Below are positions 23,111 through 36,560 of a DNA stretch of 64,000 nucleotides, one piece after another. Position numbers and translations under genes: made by a program. The notes beneath the pieces are model-generated. The model saw nothing but the letters and a program-made list of their open reading frames with translations. It did no database searches and was not told the DNA's origin. Each line of letters opens with the position of its first letter. Position 1 is the first letter of the stretch. This DNA is from Loxodes magnus. Taxonomy: Eukaryota > Ciliophora > Karyorelictea > Loxodida > Loxodidae. The stretch lies in assembly GCA_946699065.1 (NCBI GenBank), contig CAMPDV010002120.1:1-64000 (forward strand), in the 5' to 3' direction.

Positions 23111-24700
23111 AGAGGCCTAGTTTGAGAAACCTTACTTTGCTTATAAAGTTCGTTTTCTGAATTTGCAATCAATTTTTTAATATTAATATCGGTAAATTAT
23201 TTTCTTAAATGCAAGTAAATTACGTGATAATTGGTGGAAAAATTGCTCTTGACCTTGAAACTAAATTTTATATCGGTCTAAGCAATAGAACATAGTTTTC
23301 ACGTCTTTAAATTAATATTGCTCATCATTTTTTGATCTTTCTACTGTATAAGAAAGTTTAATCTTGTTGAGCTGTATTTAGGAGGCAAGAAAGAAATTTA
23401 CTATTTCTTTTTATTCTTAATTAGTCTTTCTGTTTAACCATAGTCTCTATATATCATGATATTAGTTTAATATTCAGTACTTAAATAATTTTTGCAACTG
23501 CTAAGAACCTAAAATGAATCTTGATCTACATATTTGAATTCTTTCTAGAGGCTGCAGATGAAATTTGTAATGCTTCATAAGAAAGCATGCTATTAAATTT
23601 CTGGTTCTACTTAAGCTGCTTTAGAGTAAGTTACTTTTAAATTAGAAAATTATCTTTCTGTAGATTTTAGCAGATCTGCTATTAATTAATCTGAAGTACA
23701 GCCCCCATCAATAAAATAAGTAATATACTTGATTCCATTCCTTTTATATCACTAATCAACGAAATTATGTTCTCATCAAATTGCTTTTTTTTGTCTTATT
23801 CTTATTCTAACTTCTATCTTCTTAAATATCACTACCTAGGCCTTAAGAATGTACCTTTGTTGAATATCAAGCAAATCACACTATTTACATCTAAGTTTTT
23901 TTCGTGAGGAATGGATAAAACGTTAACTACATTAGAATAATTTTGCTAATATTTCCATTTTCTAATTTCGTAGAATAACTAGCTGGTTAAAACGAATATG
24001 ATATTGATAAGCTATTCCAGCTTTAATGATTTTCCCACTTCTTAGATACAATGAAGGACTGAACATTTATATTTCTCTTTTAAAAAGGAGGATCTTTGAA
24101 ATATAAAAGAGGAAACTCTAGAAACTTAAAATAAGAATATGCTTCTTTAATTGTACTCTTGAGAACAATCGCATGAAAAAGGACAAACTAAGAAAGCTCT
24201 TTGATTATATCCTAAGCATATATAGCTTCAGAATTGTCTGCTTAAATAAGGCAAGCTTCTCTATAGCTTTTATATATTTATTTTGGTTAAGCTATTTAAA
24301 ATAATAAATAAGTTATTTATTTAGAAAACTTATCTTTCATAAGAAAAACTTTATCTTTATATGTTCATTAATAATCAATGATAGCTTAGAGAGATAGTAA
24401 GTGATACTTTCTTGAGATTAGAAAAGAAAATTAGTTATAATGATCTTTTATAAATTCTTGCACTTATAAATGTATAGATTTAGCTAATATAATGTAGAAT
24501 AATTAGAGTTTGATTTAATGGTTATAGACTGTATTATTATTATGCTTATAGAGAAATACTATTTTTTATTTAATTTAATAGTTGAATATCAATCATTAAC
24601 TCTAGATACTTTCCTTTTATTTAACTAATTTAATAAAGAACTACTAAATTTAAACTTTAGTGCATATATAGGTAATTAGGAGTATCCATTAACTAGTTAA
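23000..24700 (-). pseudogene. P1-family copy (minus)
   Basis: The minus strand matches P1 (9805-11556) over most of its length: NKQLIYYFKQLN and FKQTILKLYMLRI near 24.3 kb, RFNQLVILRNQKMEILAKL near 24.0 kb, VTYSKAAQVEPEIQ near 23.65 kb, YRDYGQTERLI near 23.45 kb and NARKDLHWKLLRQPK near 23.02 kb. One-base indels relative to P1 break the frame (for example near 23.65 kb), so it is probably a pseudogene. It overlaps tail-to-tail with the P2 relative at 22.4-23.1 kb, which reproduces the P1/P2 arrangement seen at 9.8-13.2 kb. Confidence 0.5.
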
Positions 24701-24902
24701 TAAGCAAATAATTAATTTAGATAGAAATTATCCCTATAAGCTAAGACACTTACTTTAGGTTTTAAATGTAACTTAATTAATATAATACCTTTATAAACTA
24801 CTAAAATAAACAGCATTTCAAGGACATTTTTGAAAAGCTTCTTTCCTTCTTGAAATTTGACTAAGAAACTCTTGTGTTTTATAATGGTAGATAGTAAATA
24901 AA

Positions 24903-26513
24903 ACCTATTCAAGTCCTGTTTATAACTGCAAGTGAAACAATTATAAGTGAGGAGAATAGTTCATCAGTGATAGATTAAGTGGCTTTAGAAAAGATTAGAA
25001 ACTAAGCTCTAAAGTCTCTTCCTCAATAATAACAAATAACTTAAAGAAGTTACTATCTTATGAGTTCTTAGACGAACAGGATAAATCCCAATCTTAAAGA
25101 ATTGTAGGTGAAAAGGAATCCCGTAGTCTTAAAAAAGAAACTTAATCCTCTACAGCTGAGCTATCTAGAGTACTTTATAAAGGATAATATATTTAAAGAA
25201 AAATAGAGAGCTTAAGTAGTCTAGTAAAAAGGATTATAAATTGATGGTAAAAACGAGCAACAGAAGTTTGCAAGGAGGAGAATAAAGAATAGACAAGCCA
25301 ATTAAAAGAAAAAACTTTTAAAGGAAAGTAAAGTTTCATAGATTTTAGCATTAACTATTTAAACTCATTTGCCAATAATTTTGAAGCAGAGAATAGCGAG
25401 GTATTTTACATTGCTAAAAAGGTGAAGATAGAACAAAGAATTAAGTAGAGGAAAACTTAATCAAAAGCTAAAAATTAAAAATCAGGAAAGTTAAAGATTA
25501 AAAAGAAACTTTCTAGTCAATTAGCATAATAAGAAAAGTTAACAGCATTCTATATGAAAGCTTTCTATCAACAGATGTACTTGAGGAGATAAGAAGTGAT
25601 GAAAGAATAATTTAAAAGACACAAAGTTAGTATACTGAGAGCTAAGTAATATAAAATTAATTTTAAGTAGATCAGTCTTAGAAAGGTTTTAGCTAGCATA
25701 TAAAGCAAAATAATTTACTTTAGACTTAGTAGAGAGCAAATTAATGTTACCAGAAAGGTTATAATACTTAGAACAAGTATAAGAAGAGATAAAAATTTAA
25801 GAATATGATAAAGTAAAGAAGCTTCAGAAAAAAATGAGGATAAAGAAAAGTCTAAAAACACTGAAAATAATGTTGGTAGGGAAAGAAATGAAGACATAAA
25901 AAGAATGAAGATTGGGAAAAATCTGAATGAAAGCAATGCAAGTATTTAAGCTCAAAACTAGAATTCATTGCAATTCATCGAAGAAGGAAATAGTTAAGAT
26001 GAAGTTTTAGACTAAGACGATTTATAAATTTCAATTAGTGAAAAACCTTGTACGATCAAAATAAATACCCTAGATTTGCTTAGCACAAATGGAGTTCTAA
26101 TTTATATGAAAAATAAAGAAACAGACATAAGATAATCAATCTTCTTTTAGAACTCAAAGGAAAAGATCAGTATGGATAGAAGTGAGCTAATCAATAAATT
26201 CCTCTACAACATAGAATTTTCAGATTAGCAGATAGATTTTATGAAATACAACAGTCATCTTATTTATAAGAATTCTCACAAGATAAACGACAAAAGCCTG
26301 AAGTTCCTAGTATATATCAGAAGCATTTATATAAGATCAATCAGTAAAAAATTCTGATAGTAACACTGTATGAATAAGATCTTATGCTATATTTACAAAG
26401 AGCTTACACAGGTAGTGGACAAAGCTAGAAGAATATTTACGACTACGCAGTAAGAATGCTAGAGTATACAGAAATATTCGACTATAAAGGAATGCCTCTG
26501 CTACGGTCCATGA
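24903..26513 (+). CDS. Unrecognised protein of about 530 residues, 5' end open
   Basis: A single frame runs from about 24.9 kb to TGA 26511-26513 with strikingly protein-like sequence: NNLKKLLSYEFLDEQDKSQS, SFIDFSINYLNSFANNFEAE, KLTAFYMKAFYQQMYLRRQE and, near the end, SELINKFLYNIEFSDQQIDF. A long basic, K/R/Q-rich middle is followed by an acidic, N/E/D-rich stretch (residues about 290-360) and a conserved-looking C-terminus. No in-frame ATG occurs near the 5' end. A frameshift, an intron or an upstream start is possible around 24.88-24.90 kb. No relative occurs in the window and no domain is recognised. Base composition is somewhat less AT-rich than the surroundings. Confidence 0.55.
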
Positions 26514-26841
26514 GCTGATATTTTTTAACAAGTTATGTTAATTTATTATTTACACATCTTAAATGAAAATAAGATACAGCATTTTTAAAATTGGTACTAG
26601 TATATTAAAGTCTACTAATTAGTCTCTTTAATTCTAAGCATAATTAAGTAGTCAAATATAGCTTAAATTAATAAATTGAGGTTTCAAATCTAATTTAAAT
26701 AAGAAGATAGTAGTAGTAATAATTAATAAATAAGATATACAGTTTAAGTAATTAAGTGCTTTACTCTATTAGTTTATTTTTATTTTAAGTTCTCAATAAG
26801 ATTTAATGTTAAGATACAAGGATAGGTTTAAATAGATCATA
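26514..26841. other. Convergent spacer
   Basis: About 330 AT-rich bases between the stops of two convergent genes. Nothing recognised. Confidence 0.35.
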
Positions 26842-27669
26842 TCATTTAACTATAAAATCAATTAAAATTATTATAAATATAAATGCTTGAGTAAACCAAG
26901 TTTTATTTTAGTGTTTTTACTTAAAAGAGTAGCTTTTAGAATTACTCCCTCAATCATATGTCTTAGTAGGGCTAAAGGATGGCTTTTAGATGTTTTCCGT
27001 TCTGATTAGTGATTTCTATTTTTTCATTTCCCAAACATTTTTATCATAGCTTTGTTTCTTTTTTCGATTCTACTACATTAATATAAACGAGAGAGTGTCT
27101 TCATATTCTATTTGGAGTACTGTCAAGATTTAAGACCAATCAAAATAATTTTTTCATGCTTACGCTTCAAAGAAAAATTTCAGCTAATCTAAGCGTAATA
27201 TTTTTGTTACTGCTGGGAAATAACTAGTTTTCCGTCTTTTTTAGAGCTAGATCGAATAATAAATATCAATTCTAACACTGAATTTTAATACTGATAGTCT
27301 TTAATCCCTATACTATAATTGCATTCCTCAATTTAATTAGTAGCTGACCTATCCTTCTAATCTTTCCTTCTCTTAGATTACCTTTTCAATCCAAAAACTC
27401 TTTTCTTTGCTTAGAATTATATTATCTTCTTAGCTGAAAATTCAGTATTTCACTCTTAAAAAAATTAAAGCTTAAATTTTCGTTCTTAGCTGCAACCCTT
27501 CAATCTAAGGGATATTTGAAAGCAAAAGAGTGCTAGAAAAACTGATTTTAACTTACTTAATGGATTATTTGCCTTCTGTGTTCTTAATGGCAACCTCAAG
27601 TATTTTTTCAATTATTATACTTATATATTAGCCTTTTATTTCAGTTTGTATATCTAAATTTACTTATAA
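26842..27669 (-). CDS. Unrecognised protein (minus), 5' end open
   Basis: On the minus strand one frame runs about 276 codons to TGA 26844-26842, or to an earlier TGA at 26952-26950. Readings include IEKILEVAIKNTEGKQSIKQ, EKSFWIEKVIQEKERLEGQV, TVLQIEYEDTLSFILMQQN and YDKNVWEMKKQKSLIRTEN. No in-frame ATG was found upstream, so the start is unplaced. The region is less AT-rich than its neighbours. It is divergent from the gene at 27782, with a short gap, and the pair may share a promoter. Recognised domain: none. Confidence 0.45.
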
Positions 27670-27781
27670 AGCATTTATTTACTGTTATAATTAAGAAAAG
27701 ATAGAGTTAAAATGCTAGATTAAGACTTATTATTTTATTGAGTATCAAGTAGAGCTTTGATAACAACACTTCTTGTTGGGT

Positions 27782-28678
27782 ATGGTCAGGATCTATTTTC
27801 TAGCCTACGTGTGATTGACAAGAGAGTAGCTAATTAGCTTGCACTGATTGAGATTCCTTGCCAAAAGGCTTGAATACTCCAGCCAAAATTTTCCAGGTGG
27901 ATTTTTCTCGAGTATTTCGGCTTAATATAAGTAGCTATTTCTCAACGCATTTAACCTGATGCTGAACAAAAAAAGATGTTACTAAAAAAGAAATTAGACT
28001 GTCAGGCTTGCTGCTAAGACTCTTCATGAATAAAAAAAAGGAAGATAGTTAAAGCTCTCTAGAAAATACTTTAAAATAGAGCAGCTTGCTCAATTTAATT
28101 GTAGAAAAGAAATAAAAGCACTGTATGCTACGAAGCGACAGTAACTAGAAATCTAGTTTTTATACTACAAAATTGGATTTTATCAAGCCCTCAAAGCTCT
28201 CTTCTGTTTATCTAATAAAGATTTTTGCATGATTAAGATAAAATCATTTCATGTTTTAGCTCAGCTAAGTAGATCGAGACATACGATCTAACCTTCCAAC
28301 TTATGTGCTTGATTTCCTTTCTGCTTAAGTTTTTTCAACTTTTTCGCTCCATGTCTCGTTGCTTTTCTTCATTAGCTATAAAATTTATAAGGTCTAAGTC
28401 TAGTCAAATTTGCTCAAAACGAAATACAAAGCAGAAACTCTTTTAATGAAGATTGTCTTTCAATCTCCAACTAATAACTACTTCTATCATATGGTAATTT
28501 ATGTCTCTCCAATATCGTTGCTAACGAGTAACTAGACGACTTATTCTATAAGGTAAATGATAAGCTTACTAATAGTCTATAAGGCAGTCAAAGCAAAGGC
28601 TTTACTAGAGTCATAATATCTCTCTCTTTCTTTAAATTGCTCTTTATTAGCTTAAAGTCTTTTGATCTTCTAAACTGA
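27782..28678 (+). CDS. Unrecognised protein (plus), about 298 residues
   Basis: From ATG 27782 one frame continues to TGA 28676-28678, with two more TGA codons soon after. Readings include LAKRLEYSSQNFPGGFFSSI, TVRLAAKTLHEQKKGRQLKL and FAQNEIQSRNSFNEDCLSIS. Upstream in-frame sequence is also protein-like, so the true start may be earlier. A hydrophobic run near residues 160-185 (LCAWFPFCLSFFNFFAPCLV) could be a membrane segment. It is divergent from the minus gene at 26842-27669. No family is recognised, and the call rests on composition and frame length only. Confidence 0.4.
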
Positions 28679-29299
28679 GGAGATTGCTGATGATCTTTTA
28701 GGGTTTTTAGAGTTATAATTAGAAGAATGAAACTTACATCTATTCTTTCATTGTATCTAAGTAATTAATCTCATTATCCTGCTGTTTCTTCCTTAATAAA
28801 ACTAAAACATTAAGTATACAAGAAAAACAATCTGCGGTCAAAATAGCCTTAAAGATAGTAACAGTAGCTTGTTAAAATCTTAGATTAACAACTACTTAAA
28901 ACTAAAGAATGGCAGCTAAGAATCAAAACACTTCTATATTAACCTTTAATAAGCGTTATCGATGATATTAGCACTAGCTTTAAAAATAAAGCATTTTTAA
29001 ATATAATTAAATATAGAGAATAAGGTATTATAGAAGCAGCCTAAACTAGCTTAAGGGTATTTAATAGCTTTTATAACTTAAGGGACTTTATTTAATTAAA
29101 TATATAGGTCAAACAAAAGCTATGGAAAATAAGTAATATTAGCATATAACTTATGAAAATGACATGCTGTAATGATGATAAATTTTAAATGTTAAAGAGT
29201 GTTTTGAAAAGCTATAGGGAGTAAGAATGTACATCTTAAGAGTTGTATCTATAAGCAAAAATTACTTTGCTTGCTTTATAAATATAAGCAAACTTAGAG
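28679..29299. other. Spacer before the satellite array
   Basis: AT-rich sequence grading into the satellite array. No gene recognised. Confidence 0.35.
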
Positions 29300-32200
29300 G
29301 CATTTCATTTGATATTTAGATTAAGTTTTGAGAGGTGAGTTAAGAAATATAAGTATTTACTTTAGATAATTTTGAAGAAGCGAAGAGTTAATCTTGTTAT
29401 AAAATTAAGTCTGAATAATGAAACTAGCAAAAGAATTAATGCTTGAAAGTTTAACCTCTAGATAGAACTAGTTCTAGAGTAGAGTTTGGACTATTTTTAA
29501 AAAAAAAGCTGAAAAATGAAACTAGCTAAAGAAATGAAAGGCTTGAAAAGTAAAACAAAAGGAAAAAGACTGCTCTTCTTAAGATCTTGATTTAGTACTG
29601 AAAACAAGTCTGAGTAATGATATTAGATAAGAAATAAGTCTTGAAAGTTAAACGTAAGGGTAAAACTCGTTCTAATTGCAGTTTGATCTAGTTCTATAAA
29701 TGAGTCTGAAATAGCAAGCTAGCAAAAGACTTTATCCTTGAAATTTTAGCCTTGAGACAAAATTTAGTTCTACTTCAGAGTTTTATCTAGTTTTAAAAAT
29801 TAGGTCTGAGTAGGGAAACAAGAAAAAATACTTAAATTTTGAAAGCTTAACTTAAATGAAAGCCTCTTTCTACTGTAAAGCTTTATCTAATTCTAAAAGT
29901 TAGGTCTGAGTATCTAAATTAGGAGAAAATCTAAGGCTTTTAAGTGTATTCTAAAGAAAAAAAATCAGTTTAATTTAAAGCTTGATTCTGTTATAAAAAT
30001 AAGTAGAGTTACTAGCAAAAGAATTAAACTTTGAAGGTTAAACCTAAGGAAAAACTTCGTTCTAATGTAAAACTTGATCTAATTCTAGAATAAGACTGAG
30101 TAAAGAAACAATTAGATTAAATAAAAAGGATTGAAATTTAAACGTGGAGGTAAAACTAAGATCTGCTTGAAAGCTTGATCTAGTTCTATAAATAAGTCTG
30201 ACTATCGATAATAGACGATATATAAAGGCTTGAAAGTAAAACTTTTCTCCGACTAACTTGAGAACTTGAAACCAAGTCTGAGTATCGAAAAGAGCCTAAT
30301 CGTGGAGGCTCAAAAGTTAAACCTTGAATTAAAACTGCGCTCTACTAAAGAACTCGATTTGTTTCCTTAATCACAAGTCTGAGTATAGAAAATAGATGTT
30401 GAAATATGACTTGAAAGAAAACTTTGAGATCAAATTAAGATTTGTTTGGAAGTTTGATCTAGTTCTGAAAATAAGTCTGAGTATAAATATCAAAAAATAA
30501 AAAAAGACCTAAATCTTGAAGTTCAACTAGTTCAACTTAAGAACTTGATCTAGTCCTGGAACTAAGTTTGGAAAAAACAAGTCTATCAGTAAAAAAGATT
30601 GAAAACTAAACTTTAAAGTAAAGCTCAGTATAACTATATCTTAGAAGCAAGCTCTGAAAGAAAGTCCGAATATAGAAACTAGTCGGAAATCTCAAAGGTT
30701 TTGAAGTAGAAAATTAAAGTATAACGAAGATTGAAAGTGAAATAGTTCGAAAAGCAAGTTTAAGTATCGAGAAAAGCCAAAATTTAAAAAGCTGAACCTT
30801 GAATTATCCTCAAATTAATAAAAAGATTGATCTAGTTATAAAATCAAGACTGAGAATAAATAAAGCTAAAAAAATAAAAAATGAAAGAAGAACTTTGAGT
30901 TAAGATTCCGTTATAATTGAGATCTCATATTAAGTCAGAGTTACGATAAAGCTGAAGAACTTAAATACTTAAAGCTGAACTTTGAGCTTAGATTCCGTTA
31001 TAGTTTAGAGTCAATCTCTTAAAATAAGTCTGAGAAGCGATAAGTCGGAAGTACTTAAAGAAGGAATGAAGAAAATTGATTTTAAACTTAGTTGAACTTG
31101 TGAACTTTGTCTTGTTATCAAAACAAATCCGAGAAACGATAAAGCGGAAATACAAAAAACTTGGAGTAGAACTACGAGTTAAGTCTCCGTTCTACTTAAG
31201 AGCTCTATTCTATCTATCATATAAGTCTAATTAGGAATAAAGCTAAAGAACTTAAAAGACTGTTAGAAGAATTTTAAGTTTAGAATACTAAAAACTTAAT
31301 AGCTCGTTTCTTGTTTCTAAAATCAAATCTGAAAAGCGAAAAAACTGGAGAACTTAAAGAATGATAGATAAATTTCGGCTTTTAACTTCGATGAAGTTTA
31401 GGAACTCTGTCTTGTTAACTAAATAAAACTGTAAAGCGATAAATTCAAAATAATTAAATATTTAAAAATAAACTAAGAATCAAGTTTCAGTTCTGATCTT
31501 GTGCTCTGTTCTAGATCGCATATCAAGTCTGTGAAACAATAGATATGAAGTACTTAAAGATTTGAATTCGAACTATTAGTTAAGTTTCCGTTTTACTCGA
31601 GAGCTCTGTTTATCTATCATATCGATTCTGAGAAATTTAGTATCTGAAGAACTTACAGCCTTATAATGAACCTTGAATTTAGGTTCCGTTATATTGACAG
31701 CTCTGTTATAAATTACATAAAAAGTCTTAGAAGCGGTAAATTTTAAGTATCGCAGGAATGAAAGAAGATTTAGGTGTTTAACTTCGATGAACTTGAGAGT
31801 TCTGTTCTAGATCACATTTAAGGTCGAGAAACTATAAATTTAAGTACTTAAAGACTTGGAGTAGAACAAGGAGTAAAGCATCGGTTCACCTCGAGAGCTC
31901 TGTTATAGATAACATGAGAATTCTTAGATTCAATAAAGCTGAAGTAATTAAAGACTTGGAGTAGATCTAAGAAACAAATCTCGATTATAGTCGTGACTCT
32001 GCTCAAGGCCAAATAGCAGTTCTTATAAGTTACAAATCTGAAGTACTTAAACACTTGCAGAAGAAAAAGAAGTAAAGATAGTTTCAACTCAAGAGATCTT
32101 TATAGTTCTCAAGTCAAATCATAGAAGCGATAAAGGGAAAGCAATTTAAGATTTGGAGTAGAACAAGTAGTCAAGTCTCAATTTAAGTTGAAAATTCTTT

Positions 32201-35200
32201 TCTAGATAACATAATAAGTCTAAGAATCAATAAATCTGAAGTTAATTAAGACTTGGAGTAGAATTAGGAAACAAATCTCGGCTATTGTCGAGAACCTCGT
32301 TTTAGATAACATGTTCAGTCTGAAAAGCCATAATATATGTACTTTTAGAATTTTAGAAGAGCTTCTGTTTTTATTTTTGATGAACCTTAGAACTCAGTTC
32401 TTGATAACGTATCAATCCTTGAAAGCTTAAAAAAGAAATAATCAAAAGGTTAGAGTTGAATTTTGAGGTTAGAACCTTTAACCTTGTGAGCTCTGATCCT
32501 ATCACATAAATATCTGAGAATTCGAAAGAGTTAAATACTTAAAGATTCGAAGTTGAACTACGAATCGAGTCTCCGTTCTACTTGAGAGCTCTGCTCGATT
32601 ATCATAATAAGTCAGAGAATCCATGAGACTGAAGTACTTAAAACTTTGAATTCGAACTTGTAGTTAAGTTTCAATTTTACTCGAGAGCTCTGTTTATCTA
32701 TCATATCGATTCTGAGAAATTTAGTATCTGAAGAACTTACAGAATTAAAATTTAACTTTGAGTTAAGAATTCGTGATACCTGACATCTCTTTAGATAACA
32801 TATAAAATCTTAGAAATCATAAATCTGAAGTATCTAAAGAATGAAAGAAGAATTTAAATATTCAACTTCGATGAACTTGAGAGTTCTGTTCAGATCACAT
32901 TTAAGGTCGAGAAAGTTTTAAAATTAAGTACCCAAAGAATATGAGTATAACAAGAAGTCAAAACTCGATTTAAGTAAAGAGTTCTGTTCCAGATAGCGCA
33001 ATAAGTCTTAGAAACAAAATTATATAGTAATTTGAGACTTGGAGATTAGATAAGTTACAAGTCTCGGTTATAGTCGAGAGCTCTGCTCAAGTCCAAAAAG
33101 CAGTTCTTTAAGATAAAAATCTGAAAGACTTAAGACTAGGAGTTATACGAGGATCTAGACTAGCTTCCACTCGAGAACTATTTATAGTTCTCAAATTATA
33201 TCTTAGAAGAGATAAAGCGGAAGTACTTGAAGACAATGACCTGAAAAAGGAGTTAAGTATCGATTTGATTTGAGAGTTCTGTTCCGGAAAACATTACAAG
33301 TCTGAAAAAAAACAAATCTGAAGTAATTTAAGATTTGGAGATAGATAAGTGCAAGTACGTGACTCTTCTCGTAATCAAATTGCAGTTCTTAGAAGTTCAA
33401 AACAAAATTACTTAACTAATTGCAGAAGAATAGTATCAGAGTACTGTTTCTATCGAGAGCTATTTAAATTTCTTAAATAAAAACTTGGAAGCGAGAATGC
33501 GGAAATTCAAAAAGATCATGAGTATAACAAGGAGTCAAGTATCGATTTAAGTTGAAAGTTCTGTTCCGGAAAACATGACAAATCTGAGATTTAACAAATC
33601 GGAAGTAATTTAAGTCTATGAGATAGATAAGAAAGAAGTTTTGGGCAATTTCGAGAGCTTAGCACTTAATCGAATTGCAGTTCTTTATGACAAAAATTTC
33701 AAATACAAAAAGACTTGGAGTAGTACTAGGTGTCAAGATTCGCTTATAATTTAGATCTATTTATAGTCTCAAATCATATCTTAGAAGCGATAACGCGGAA
33801 GTGTTTTGAGACTATGAGTAGGAAAAGAAGTTAAGTTTCGATTTAAGTTGAGAGTTCTGTTCCATATGGTGCTATATTCTTAGAAACAAATGTTTAATCA
33901 ATTTGAGACTTGAAGATGAATCAAGAAACAAGTCTCGGATATAATCGAGAGCTCTTCTCGTAATCAAATTGCAGTTCTTAGATGCTACAAATATAAAGTG
34001 CTTAAATACTTAGAAAGAACAAGGATCCAAATATAGTTTCAACGCGATAGCTCTTTATATTCCTAAAATTAAATCTTTGATGCGATAAAGCGAATTACTA
34101 TAAATTGGAGTAGAAAAGGAGTCAAGTCTCGATTTAAGTTGAAAGTTCTTTTCAAGCAAAATGACAAGTCTGAGAATCAACAAATCTGAAGTAATTTAAG
34201 ATTTGTAGATAATAAGAAACAAGTTTCGTGCAAAGTCGAGAGCTTTGCACTTAATCGAATTGCACTTCTTAGAAGTTACAAATCTGAAGTACTTAAAGAC
34301 TTGGAGAAAAATAAGAAGTCAAGTATAGTTCCACGCAAAAAAACTTTATAAATACAAAACAAAATCTTAGATACGATAAAGAGGAAATATTTTAAGACTA
34401 AGAGTAGATCAAAATTCAAGTCTTGGTTCTACTCGAAATCTCTTTATAAAACTAAAACCAAATCAAATAAGCGATAAAGCGGAAATACTTTGAGACTTGC
34501 AATAGAAAAAGGAGTTAAGCTTCGATTTTAGTTTTGAGCTCGTCTCTAGATGACATGGCAGTTCTTGGAAGCTTTAAAGCTTAAAACTTACAAGCTTAAA
34601 AATTAACTTTCATTTAGATTCCGTTAAATTCGATAGCTTGTTATGGATTAATATAAAATCTTAGAAACCATAAATCTGAAATAATTTAAGAATGAAAGAA
34701 GTATTTCGGTTTTTTAACTTCGATGAACTAAGAGTTCTGCTCTAGATCACACTTAAGGTAGAGAAGGCTTGTAACATTAAGTACTAAAAGAATATTAGTG
34801 TAACAAGGAGTCAAGACTCGGTTCTACTCGAGAGCTCTGTTCAAGATCAAATGACAATTCTTAGAAACAATAAATCTGTCGTAATTTAAGACTTTGAGTC
34901 GAACTAGAAGTTAAGACTCCGTTTTTCTTAAGAACTAAGTTCTTTTTCTCAAAATTAGTCATAGAAGCGAAAAAGCGGAAGTACTTGTTTACTTAATTTT
35001 TGCTTCGTTCTAAACCATTATACTTGAGTTCTCATAGAAATATTGATAAGCGATAAAGCTAGTTTTCGTATCGTGGAAACTTGAACTTAAAGAAATGAAA
35101 GAATTCTACTTGAAGTTCTTAACTATTTCTCAAAATAAGATTGAGTCTCGATTAAGCTGAAGAACTTAAGAGTATGAAATAGAGCTTAGAGTTAAGAAAA

Positions 35201-35290
35201 TTCTTTTCGTGAGCTCACTTCAATTTCTCAGAAAAAGACCGAGTCGCGATAAAGATAAAAACTTAATAGATGGAAAATAAGATCGAGTTG
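29300..35290. repeat. Degenerate tandem satellite array, about 100-bp units
   Basis: About 6 kb of head-to-tail degenerate units with a period near 95-105 bases, roughly 60 units. The left third is marked by AAGTCTGAG, AACTAGC and TTGATCTAGTTCTA. The right part is marked by GAGAGCTCTGTTCTAGA, GACTTGGAGTAGAA and GCGATAAAGCGGAAG. Unit length is not a constant multiple of three and units carry indels, so coding is unlikely. Divergence grows gradually along the array. Related units form a second small array at 42.24-43.08 kb. Confidence 0.85.
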
Positions 35291-35379
35291 TATAGTCATG
35301 TTTTAGCACTAATAGAATCGTTATGTTTTCCATTATTAGCAAAAGCAAGTCCCTTTTTAGTGGTAGATTTTCTTATCTT

Positions 35380-36560
35380 TGTAATAAATTTAAATTCCCT
35401 TGTCTCAGCAATCATTAGGTTCAACAAATTTTCCTTCATTTTCTAAATTTAATCCTTTATATTAGTAGGCAGTTACATCACTAGGATTTTTCTATATTGC
35501 TTTGCTATTACACTCAACAGAATCATTATTTTTATCTAATTTTTATAACACCTTTTTGTCTTTCTACTACTAAGAAAAAAACTTAAGTTTTCAGAGTAGT
35601 ATTCAGCAGGCAAATTTTTAGTTTGCTTTTTCTTTTACTTAGTTTTTCTACGTAGCATTAGTCTCCAAATCGTGATATAAGTTTTTACTCAGAAGTTAAG
35701 GAATTTTCGTAAGCTTCTCTTTGTAATAAATTGTTTCTACTAAATTTTCTCAAGTTTTAAGCGAAGTTTTGTCAGCTTTGCGTTTTAACAACATAACTGT
35801 ATTCTAAAGAAAATAGTTTAGCGCATCATCTCTATTTACTACTAAAAACTAATGAAAGATACCTAATATAGACCTGGCAGCATATTAAATTAAAAAGCTT
35901 CTTTTGAGCATATTAATGTAAAGTATGATACAAAAGTTGGTGTTGTATTTACTTATTTTTCAGTTTATTACTATAGCTATTTTACTAAGATAAATACATA
36001 TTCTCCGTAATTTTCAGAAAGCCTTGCATCTATAATCTTAAAAAGAAATTCTATAAACAAAACTTTTAAGTAATGATGCTTTATTCCATTCCTTTTATCC
36101 CTGAATAGTAAAATTAGGTTTCCATAGTATTGCTCGTTATTAGTCTTATTGCTATTATAATTCTCTTTTCTTTAATATCACTACATCGTCTTTAGGAGTG
36201 TATATTTCCTACTATAAATAAAGCAACTTACACCATTTAAATCGAAACTAGTCTCATAATGACTATAAAAAGCCATATAATTACTTGGATTATTTTAAAT
36301 AATATTCCATTTTCTATCTTTACAAAAAACTAACGGCTGGACAAATCGAACTTGGAATAGTTAAACAATCCTATTTTTATCAATTTTTTCACTCATTAGA
36401 TACAATATAGAAGCGGAAAATTATACGTATATCCTCAGAAATAAATATCTAATAAATTTAAGAGAGAAGGCTTTGGGAACTTAAAATAGGAGTATAATTT
36501 ATACTTTCCCTTCAGAACAATCACCTTATAATTGCAACTAAGAAGACAAAGCTATTCTTT
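35380..36560 (-). pseudogene. P1-family remnant joined to a TPR fragment (minus)
   Basis: From about 36.56 kb downward the minus strand resembles P1, for example VSNEWKNWQKQDCLTI near 36.4 kb and LPAEYYSENLSFFLSSR near 35.6 kb, the latter equivalent to LPVKYNPERLSFSIV in P1. Frames shift repeatedly. Directly after this, 35.5-35.38 kb reads as one TPR-like unit (ECNSKAIQKNPSDVTAYQYK, then GLNLENEGKF). The join of P1 debris to a TPR unit abuts the right end of the satellite array. It looks like a rearranged fossil. Confidence 0.45.

Noticed and set aside
23650-23760. A firm PIWI domain call from ITYFIDGGCTSDQLI and neighbouring phrases
   Set aside because: That frame differs from the frame favoured by third-position differences between copies (11 versus 5 and 5), and the pieces come from several frames. 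Kept only as a weak possibility for the P1 family.
29300-35290. The satellite as a repeated-peptide gene
   Set aside because: Unit length varies (about 95-105) and indels within units are not multiples of three, so no frame is kept from unit to unit.
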